The position numbers and the translations under genes are program-made. This document shows, piece after piece, positions 57,762-64,000 of a stretch of DNA of 64,000 bases (the stretch's first letter is position 1; each line of letters opens with the position of its first letter). The stretch lies in NCBI GenBank assembly GCA_021399445.1, contig JAJTUQ010000005.1:806001-870000 (forward strand), read 5' to 3'. Source of the DNA: Xylogone sp. PMI_703. Taxonomy: Eukaryota; Ascomycota; Leotiomycetes. The notes below the pieces were generated by a model, which saw only the letters and a list, made by a program, of their open reading frames with translations, did no database searches and was not told the origin of the DNA.

Positions 57762-58995
57762 ATGAAGCTTTCAAGTTTGCTTCAGCTGCCTGCGTTGCTG
57801 GCACCATTACTTTTGTCTTTGCCAGCGGCTGCGGAGCACACAAGCAACTGGGCTGTCCTGGTATCAACATCACGGTTTTGGTTCAATTACAGGCATCTTG
57901 CCAATGTTCTCTCCCTATACCGAACTGTCAAAAGACTTGGGATCCCGGATTCGCAGATCATCCTTATGTTACCGGATGACATGGCATGCAATCCAAGAAA
58001 CGCTTTCCCCGGCACAGTCTATAGTAACGCCGACAGAGCAGTAGACTTATATGGCGACAACATTGAGGTAGATTATAGAGGCTACGAAGTTACGGTTGAG
58101 AATTTTATACGATTATTAACAGATAGAGTTGGAGAGGAAATGCCGAGAAGCAAAAGACTATTGACAGATGATCGAAGTAATATACTTGTGTATATGACGG
58201 GACATGGAGGTAATGAGTTCCTCAAGTTCCAAGATGCGGAAGAGATTAGCGCATTCGATCTTGCCGATGCATTCGAACAAATGTGGGAGAAGAAGAGGTA
58301 TATACATAGTCATCCTAATACAGCTGGCTACGGGCGCTAATTACACAAATAGGTATCATGAGATTCTCTTTATGATCGACACATGCCAGGCGAATACCAT
58401 GTACAGCAAATTCTATTCTCCAAACATTATTGCGACCGGTTCCTCAAAGCTTGACGAGTCATCCTACTCCCACCATGCAGACAACGATGTAGGAGTTGCG
58501 GTGATTGACCGGTACACATACTACAACCTCGACTTTCTTGAAACTCAAGTCCGGGATCCAAGCAGTAAGAAGACGATTGGTGATCTATTTGATAGTTACG
58601 ACGAGTCAAAGATCAATTCTCACCCTGGTTTCCGATGGGATCTTTTCCCTGGGGGTGAAACCGCTGGGCGGAACAGACTCCTAATGGACTTTTTCGGCAA
58701 CGTCCAGAATGTGGAGGTGGATAGTGTTGTCAACGATACCAGCTTGGAGGAGGATCTTCTCGCTTTGGGAAGGAAGATTGCTGAACTGAGAGAGCGAGAT
58801 GAAGCGATAGCGACGAAACGCAACAATACCAGCTCTGTTTCTCCACAAATGGTTGGCAAAGAAACAGTTCATAAAATCAGAGCTGCGAAAGTAGAAGCCG
58901 ATCCTGCATGGTGGGGCAAGAAGCTTGTTGGTGTTTGGGCATTAGCAGGTTGCTCCTTAGCTTGGTTTGCTGCATCGTACATAGAGAAATTATAA
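57762..58995 (+). CDS. GPI8: GPI-anchor transamidase catalytic subunit Gpi8 (PIG-K)
   Basis: Exons 57762-58297 and 58353-58995 encode 392 aa. There is a signal peptide ([20 protein letters not shown]...AAA), then the C13 legumain-like fold: [54 protein letters not shown] and the catalytic His in [15 protein letters not shown]. The nucleophile Cys lies in [19 protein letters not shown], with a GSSK block after it. A C-terminal hydrophobic helix ([19 protein letters not shown]) anchors it in the ER membrane. With Gaa1, Gpi16, Gpi17 and Gab1 it cleaves the C-terminal signal of precursors and transfers them to GPI. The intron acceptor AATAG restores KKR-YHEIL. Confidence 0.96.
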
Positions 58996-59914
58996 CGGCA
59001 ATGTAAAATAGAATTAAAAGGAGTTAATGGTATAGTTAGTCCTCATTCAGCGATCATAAGGTACCATTATGGTAGATCGCTTCTCGGTCCAAAATGTTGA
59101 ATGTGTTTCATTGGATCAGCTCAATAGGAAAGCCGGCACGGGAGGAGCTTATCCAGGCCCCTAAATCCTTCTCAAGAAGCCGAATATGTGCGCTTTTAAA
59201 CGGCTGCACACAACTGATCTCTTACAGAAACAGTCATCCCTGCTAATTTGGGATAGAGCTCAACTTATAGTAATTACACAAAGAAAACACCTTTCTAGGC
59301 TTTATAAATCGAGGAGATACAAAGCAAAATTTCAGACTGCAGCACTTAACATCTGGACTGACAGCCTCGCCATCAGGGTGTTGTAAGCAGGATACGCTAA
59401 GCCCTTCTTGGTTACATGGCCCCTCGTTCCGTGCAGCCTTGTCTTTCCTACCAACCATATCCCCGCGGGGACACAACTTTAACATCTTTAAAGTGCAAAA
59501 GGGCTGTACCAAACCGTGCGATCAACCTACAGTAACATTCTCCCGTGTACAGACATTCTTTTGCGTGAAAGATATCTATAGCTGCCAGGCACGCCATAAG
59601 AGCACAGAGCTCCGTCGTTCTCGGAATCAAACGGCACAAAAGGTGATCTCATCATTACGACTGTATGCGGGCACAAAGGATACCCAACTCCGTCTAGAAT
59701 TCTTCAGAGACGCTAGTTTCCAGTCTATATATTAACCACCAGTTTCCACCAGTCTATATTCACCACTAGTTTCCACACCAGTCGAAACCCAACTCGGCCA
59801 CCTATTTAGCTGCTCGGTTCCCACCGAGCTCGCCACATCCTCACAAGATTACCATTACAACAAACCAGATATAAACAAGATACTCACTACTCAATTATTC
59901 GATAATAAAAAATC
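58996..59914. other. 0.9 kb intergenic region GPI8 / UBC7 with short tandem repeat
   Basis: No gene seen. A short imperfect tandem repeat of AGTTTCCA plus CCAGTCTATAT units lies at about 59715-59785, close to the UBC7 promoter. The remainder holds presumed 3' UTR and promoter. Confidence 0.4.
59713..59785 (+). repeat. imperfect ~27-bp tandem repeat
   Basis: Three degenerate units, each with AGTTTCCA followed by CCAGTC and a TATAT/ACC tail, starting near 59715, 59741 and 59768. This is upstream of the UBC7 ATG by about 150 bp. Confidence 0.6.
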
Positions 59915-60568
59915 ATGGCGACTTCAGGAGCTGCTACTCTCCTGCGGCGACAGCTAAAAGCTATGCAAGCAGATAAGGACCTACCAGGAATCTCGTGTGG
60001 TCTGGTGAATGATAACGTATTCGAATGGGAGTGTATGCTTATGATTAGTGATGATTGCAAGTACTATGGAGGTAAGTTCCGACAGCAATGGCTTCAGCTT
60101 CAGCTTCAGCACAACACCATCCACCACTTAAAAAAGGATACCTACCCGAAATCCTCACCGACAGCCCTTTATGAAGCTGTCAAATACTAACCTGCTACGC
60201 ATCTAGGAGGAAACTTCCGCTGCCGCCTCTCTTTTCCGCAAGCCTACCCTCTATTGCCTCCAAGTTGCACCTTCTTATCCCCTATTCCGTTTCATCCAAA
60301 TATTTACGAGGATGGCCGCTTGTGTATCTCCATCCTTCATCCACCCGAGGAAGATGCATTTGGTTATGAGAGCGCTGCTGAACGCTGGTCACCTGTTCAG
60401 ACCCCAGAGACCATTCTCGTGAGCATTATCAGCTTGCTGCACAGTCCGAATGATGAGAGTCCTGCCAATGTTGAGGCCGCCAGGTTATGGAGAGAGGAGA
60501 AACAGGGAAACAAGGAGTTTCGAAAGCGGTGCCGGAAAATCGTCCGAGAGAGCTTGGGAGAAGATTAA
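59915..60568 (+). CDS. UBC7: ubiquitin-conjugating enzyme E2, Ubc7/UBE2G2 type
   Basis: Exons 59915-60071 and 60207-60568 encode 172 aa. The UBC fold is complete: AATLLRRQLKAMQADKDLPG, then VFEWECMLMISDD, FPQAYPLLPPSCTFLSPIPF, HPNIYEDGRLCISILHPPEE with the catalytic Cys in DGRLC, and the acidic insertion ILHPPEEDAFGYESAAERWS followed by PVQTPETILVSII. That insertion after the active site is diagnostic of Ubc7/UBE2G2. Ubc7, recruited by Cue1, serves the ERAD ligases Hrd1 and Doa10. The intron (135 nt) has an ideal TACTAAC branch, and the acceptor ATCTAG restores YYGGGNF. The presence of ERAD and GPI genes side by side may be coincidence. Confidence 0.92.
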
Positions 60569-61377
60569 TTCAGGAGAGGCAAAAGTTTTAGAGTTGGGAG
60601 AGCGGATTTGGAGCAGGATGTACTTACACTGGGCGCTAAAGGAGGGGATTTGGCATGGTTGATGGCCGAGCATCTGGTTTTAGGATCTTTGGCGTAACGA
60701 CTTGCATTGCATTTTTCTTTATTCAACGACTTTGGGCACACCTAGGATGATCATTTGTTTTCATTGTCATTATGGTTTCTGGCGCAGGATCCGTTGCCTT
60801 GAGAAATTCCTTTCATTTCGTTCAACAGGATACATAGGCTTCATTTACATATTATGCTAAGAAAAAGTTGTCAAATAGTTTACCATTAGTGAGATTCACA
60901 ATCCGATAGGTCAACTTGCAAATATTGAATAAATCTCCAAAAGATTCCGTATTGATTGATAGTGCAACATAGATAACTGCGTCTTATACAGCGTATCATA
61001 GGATATATTGGGAGACGATCCTGGGAAGGGACTACAAGAAAATTTGGTAGTAGTTGAACTTGTCAACCCTGATAGAACGGGCTCTTATTTTGGACCCTTT
61101 ACTAACTATTATTTTTAGTCACATAGCCCCGCACAATGCATGTATCTATCATCGAACCACGCGTACAATACATACCAGGATGCCTCGGGGATTCCTCGGA
61201 TCCCTAAATACCATACGTACTACAGTGATAATTATTTTTGTTTCCCACTTTCTCACACACGAGGCTACCCTCAGTGCCTAAACTCGGCCATTTCATGCAA
61301 TGAAAGTTAATGTGCAAATACCAAAAGGTATCAAGAATTATCATATAACAAGTACGAGCTATTACATTCTCAAAACA
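60569..61377. other. 0.8 kb intergenic region
   Basis: AT-rich intergenic stretch between two plus-strand genes. The downstream gene's frame is open back to 61300, but the upstream part is not family-like. No other feature. Confidence 0.4.
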
Positions 61378-61893
61378 ATGCCCTCGTCGAATATACAGCC
61401 TAAATGCGCCATTGTCCAAGCGCCTATCGCCTATACCCACTCTCCAGATCGTGCAACTATCTTCCTGGCTGGAAGTATCTCTACCTGGAGGTCATCTCTC
61501 TTCAAGCACTTCTCAAACCACCCCATAACTTTCTTAGATCCCTACCGGCCGGACTGGGATTCTACCTGGAAAGAAGATATTGAGTGCGAGAAATTTCGCA
61601 CACAGACGCAATGGGAGCTCGACATGCAGGATAAAGCGACGTTAGTTGCGTTTTGGTTCCAGCCTGAGACTTTAGCACCGGTGAGCTTGCTTGAGCTGGG
61701 ACTAGTGCTGGGTAAGAGAGGCAGTAATGCGAGCAGGGAGGTCGTAGTTATGTGCCCCGAAAAATACTGGAAGAGGGGGAATGTGCAGGTAGTTTGTCAT
61801 AGATATGGAGTTGAGGTGGTAGACAGCCTTGAGAATCTCTGTGAAGCTTTGGAGAGAAGGTTGCGGGAACTGGGTGTTAGCAACCTTCCATGA
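61378..61893 (+). CDS. nucleoside 2-deoxyribosyltransferase-like protein
   Basis: Single-exon protein of 171 aa from MPSSNIQPKCAIVQAP. Conserved pieces fit the deoxyribosyltransferase/Rossmann-like superfamily found in fungi and bacteria: TIFLAGSI (first strand with the nucleotide-binding GS), DPYRPDWDSTW, a QTQWELDMQDKATLVAFWF block with the putative catalytic Asp/Glu region, and SLLELGLVLG with the conserved glutamate. A possible role is nucleobase exchange or hydrolysis of modified deoxyribonucleosides, or a signalling-nucleotide function. Which of these applies cannot be read here. It is convergent with LCP5, only about 120 bp apart. Confidence 0.75.
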   Translation: MPSSNIQPKCAIVQAPIAYTHSPDRATIFLAGSISTWRSSLFKHFSNHPITFLDPYRPDWDSTWKEDIECEKFRTQTQWELDMQDKATLVAFWFQPETLAPVSLLELGLVLGKRGSNASREVVVMCPEKYWKRGNVQVVCHRYGVEVVDSLENLCEALERRLRELGVSNLP

Positions 61894-62016
61894 CATCTGA
61901 TTGTTCCCGATCTATTCGCATCAAACCTCAAGAGTTGGAATTGGTCGTTTTACCATCCAGGATGAAGACGTGCTTTTGAAATCGTTTGCTGCCTGTGTCA
62001 TTTCCGGGATGAATCT

Positions 62017-63153
62017 TTACTTTCTTCTTCCTCTGTCCTTTCTCCCGGTCTCCAACAGCCTCAGCTTCTTTCGATATCTGTCGCCAATTTCTGGAGCTCC
62101 AGTATCCCGTGGGCCATCTTCAATTGCTCTCTTGCGGCTCTTCTCAAGCACACTTCTCCCCTCACCACTCTTCCGGGCGGTTAATCGTTCGATCCTATCT
62201 GCACCAGCGCCAAGTCCTCTCCATTCCTCGCCACCAAATCCAAGTGCATCTTGTCGTCTTCCCTTCGCTTTCTTGGCGCGTTCCTTTTTGGTCTCCTTTG
62301 GCAATCTCACATAGTTTGTTTCTTCGTATTCTCTTCGTTCCCTTTGTTCCGCGCGCTCCTTCTCGCTCATTCCGCGCCGTCCTCCAGCGACAATTGTGCT
62401 TCCTATACTAGGTTCCGCAATAGGAGCAGACGAGAGTTCAGTTGCAACGAATTCATCCAGTGTAGCGGACTTATGAGGTTTGCGCTCGGCGCGGGTGGCT
62501 CGTTCCGTGGTGGGCATTGCTGTAGCCGCAATGCGGGGTGGTCTATACACACCACTGCTAGAAGTTCTTGAGTCCTCCTCTGCATAATCGTTCACAATCG
62601 GACGAACAAGGGATGATGGATTAGGTCGGTATTGCAAGTCACTGATTTCCTCTCCAACCTTCGAAGAGGCGATGGCATCCTCATCGCTCTCCTCGTCGGA
62701 TTCCTCAGAATCTTCAGACACCTCTTCATCGCTAGACCGCGCATCCACTGTCTTCTTCTTCTTCTCTAGTATAGGTGTTGGAGCCGCTGCTCGAGCAGCA
62801 TCATCAGCGGCACGTAGGACTTTATCAATCTGGTATTTTAGGCGGTTTTCTAAAGGCCGGACACCCTTCTCAATATATATACGTAACTCCACCAACTTTT
62901 TGACTACTTGGTCATTGATATTCAATTCCGAATCTTCTACATTACTGTTCCTATTCCGATGTCGAAGCTTTAGAAGTATTAGAAACGCTAGATTTTGTAA
63001 ATAGCTGAGTAGCAGCTCGTTTTTGACATCCAGAAGAGAAATTCCGTCTGCGGGAGGAATAGTGGTAGAAGAGTCAGGCACTGATTCAATGGCAGATGAC
63101 AGCGATTGCGTAAGTGTATTCAATAGTGCCGGAAGAGAAGTTTCAACTGCCAT
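62017..63153 (-). CDS. LCP5: U3 snoRNP / SSU processome protein Lcp5 (Sas10/Utp3 domain)
   Basis: Single-exon protein of 378 aa. The start MAVETSLPALLNTLTQS is the first true ATG; the open frame upstream lacks one. The N-terminal Sas10/Utp3 domain is visible: LLDVKNELLLSYLQNLAFLI, LVELRIYIEKGVRPLENRLK and YQIDKVLRAADD. An acidic tract (EEVSEDSEESDEESDED) follows, then YRPNPSSLVRP, GVYRPPRIAATAMP and a basic C-terminal KKLRLLETGRKDRGRRK. Lcp5/neuroguidin acts in early 18S rRNA maturation in the nucleolus. The order of domains and the length agree with fungal Lcp5. Confidence 0.92.
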   Translation of the reverse strand: MAVETSLPALLNTLTQSLSSAIESVPDSSTTIPPADGISLLDVKNELLLSYLQNLAFLILLKLRHRNRNSNVEDSELNINDQVVKKLVELRIYIEKGVRPLENRLKYQIDKVLRAADDAARAAAPTPILEKKKKTVDARSSDEEVSEDSEESDEESDEDAIASSKVGEEISDLQYRPNPSSLVRPIVNDYAEEDSRTSSSGVYRPPRIAATAMPTTERATRAERKPHKSATLDEFVATELSSAPIAEPSIGSTIVAGGRRGMSEKERAEQRERREYEETNYVRLPKETKKERAKKAKGRRQDALGFGGEEWRGLGAGADRIERLTARKSGEGRSVLEKSRKRAIEDGPRDTGAPEIGDRYRKKLRLLETGRKDRGRRK

Positions 63154-63576
63154 TTTGGCCAGAAAATCCGTTTGTTGTAAAGTTTGCACCAGTTTGCGAC
63201 GGCTGGTCAAAAAACTTTAAAAGCGAACTTTTGAAGAGCTATGACTGCGGGTCAATATTTGTCCGGCTCCACAAGCTTTCTAGATCAAGCCACATTAACT
63301 TCCTTGTCTCCTGGGAAAGGGAGAGCTAGCTATGGTGCATTCGGAGCTGGAGTTGCAAGAGACTTGAGTAGGCAATTGCGAAATCTACATAGCGCCCATA
63401 AAACTCTTCCAAGGCGTGAGGATATTTTCTTCAGATATCTAGGCAACCCGATGTGTTGGTAGGGATATTGGCCAGCCTCGTGTTCGAAATTCGTAAGCTC
63501 CGCCCTCCTCAATCCTCCTATTCAATCGAATAACACAACCACCAACCCAAGCATTTCGCCTCAGTTGTCATTCAAA
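63154..63576. promoter_or_regulatory. divergent promoter region LCP5 / TM9SF gene
   Basis: 0.42 kb between two divergent start codons. An open frame at 63241-63462 lies here but has no recognisable domain. No specific motif is named with confidence. Confidence 0.4.
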
Positions 63577-64000
63577 ATGCGTCTACGGGATTTCCCTCCT
63601 CCAGCAGCTTTGCTCGCTGCGCTGCTTGCATACTCCGATCTATCTGCAGCCTTTTATCTACCTGGCGTTACACCATCAACATTTGCGGAAGGCGAGTTAG
63701 TAGATCTACACGTCAACCGGCTCACACCTGTGGGTTCAATGAAAGATGGGCAACTCCATTCTACTTTCTCATATGACTATTACCATGCGGCCTTCCATTT
63801 TTGTCGGCCTCAACCGCGCCCAGAATATGTCCCTGAGAGTTTAGGCAGCATAATATTCGGTGATCGGATAATGACCTCGCCGTTTGAACTTCCAATGCTC
63901 AAAAATGAAAGTTGTAAAATTCTGTGTGAGGATAGGAAATTTGATCAAATCTCGGCGCAATTTGTCAACAAGAAGATAGCGCAAGGATATAATCTGAACT
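63577..64000 (+). CDS. TM9SF/EMP70 family membrane protein, 5' part only
   Basis: The first ~141 codons of a gene that continues past the right edge, reading MRLRDFPPPAALLAALLAYS. A signal peptide is followed by AFYLPGVTPSTFAEGELVDL and the lumenal pattern VNRLTPVGSM, then SYDYYHAAFHFCRP and LGSIIFGDRIMTSPFELPML, and a cysteine pair in KNESCKILCEDRKF. This is the N-terminal lumenal domain of the nine-transmembrane (TM9SF/EMP70) family, endosome/Golgi proteins implicated in sorting, cell adhesion and possibly copper or GPI-protein handling. The nine-helix region lies outside the window, so the paralogue cannot be assigned. Confidence 0.9.
   Translation, partial: MRLRDFPPPAALLAALLAYSDLSAAFYLPGVTPSTFAEGELVDLHVNRLTPVGSMKDGQLHSTFSYDYYHAAFHFCRPQPRPEYVPESLGSIIFGDRIMTSPFELPMLKNESCKILCEDRKFDQISAQFVNKKIAQGYNLN

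Noticed and set aside
63241..63462. 73-codon plus-strand open frame between LCP5 and the TM9SF gene
   Set aside because: No domain, and it lies in a divergent promoter; probably part of a leader at most.

Overview
The window is nuclear DNA of a filamentous ascomycete (Pezizomycotina). The evidence is dense short introns of about 50-70 nt with GTAAGT/GTATGT donors and CTAAC/CTGAC-type branch sites, intron-split genes on both strands with no operons, and a gene set typical of Pezizomycotina: an Ish1-type mini-protein, a CSN12 gene, a fungal ubiquitin-like-domain protein, an Rcy1 recyclin and a fungal-type MTR2. The style of several proteins resembles Leotiomycetes, but that is a guess. About 33 protein genes, one tRNA and one probable Pol III non-coding RNA can be supported. 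Several small or intron-rich genes were found only by hand-splicing: YSY6/RAMP4, RPL38, bL34m, a 100-aa mitochondrial protein, an Ish1-like protein and a TM9 protein at the right edge.

Layout. 1-4.9 kb: the 5' part of a METTL2/Trm140-type tRNA methyltransferase (-), COQ10 (+) and a ubiquitin-like-domain/coiled-coil protein (-). 4.9-7.7 kb: empty. 7.7-15.5 kb: EMC2 (-), AP-3 delta adaptin (+), a SMAP-domain protein (+), YSY6/RAMP4 (-) and a small mitochondrial protein (+). 16.4-22.6 kb: a CDK7/Kin28 kinase (+), Rcy1 (-), a Pol III pair (tRNA-Ala and a structured ncRNA) and a small secreted proline-rich protein (-). 22.6-29.4 kb: gene-poor, with only a bZIP-like regulator. 29.4-47.1 kb: gene-dense, with mS41, an Irc20-type SNF2/RING protein, bL34m, an unknown fungal protein, STE24, mitochondrial MetRS, MTR2, an Ish1-like protein, RPL38, an ABM-fold protein and the carnitine carrier. 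47.1-52.9 kb: repeat-like, with a decayed helicase fragment, one membrane-protein gene and a palindromic MITE-like element. 52.9-64 kb: CSN12, a histidine phosphatase, GPI8, UBC7, a nucleoside deoxyribosyltransferase-like protein, LCP5 and the start of a TM9SF protein.

Functional themes. ER and secretory-pathway genes recur (EMC2, AP-3 delta, RAMP4, Rcy1, STE24, GPI8, UBC7, TM9SF), as do mitochondrial genes (COQ10, mS41, bL34m, MetRS, carnitine carrier). All look like housekeeping genes, and I see no secondary-metabolite cluster or antiviral-type cassette.

Most notable observations: several genes whose first coding exon is only 2, 3, 5 or 15 nt, including a start codon apparently split by an intron in AP-3 delta; a one-base frameshift at the AP-3 delta C-terminus; a structured ncRNA next to tRNA-Ala; and an Ish1-like gene with a 13-nt exon and no visible ATG.
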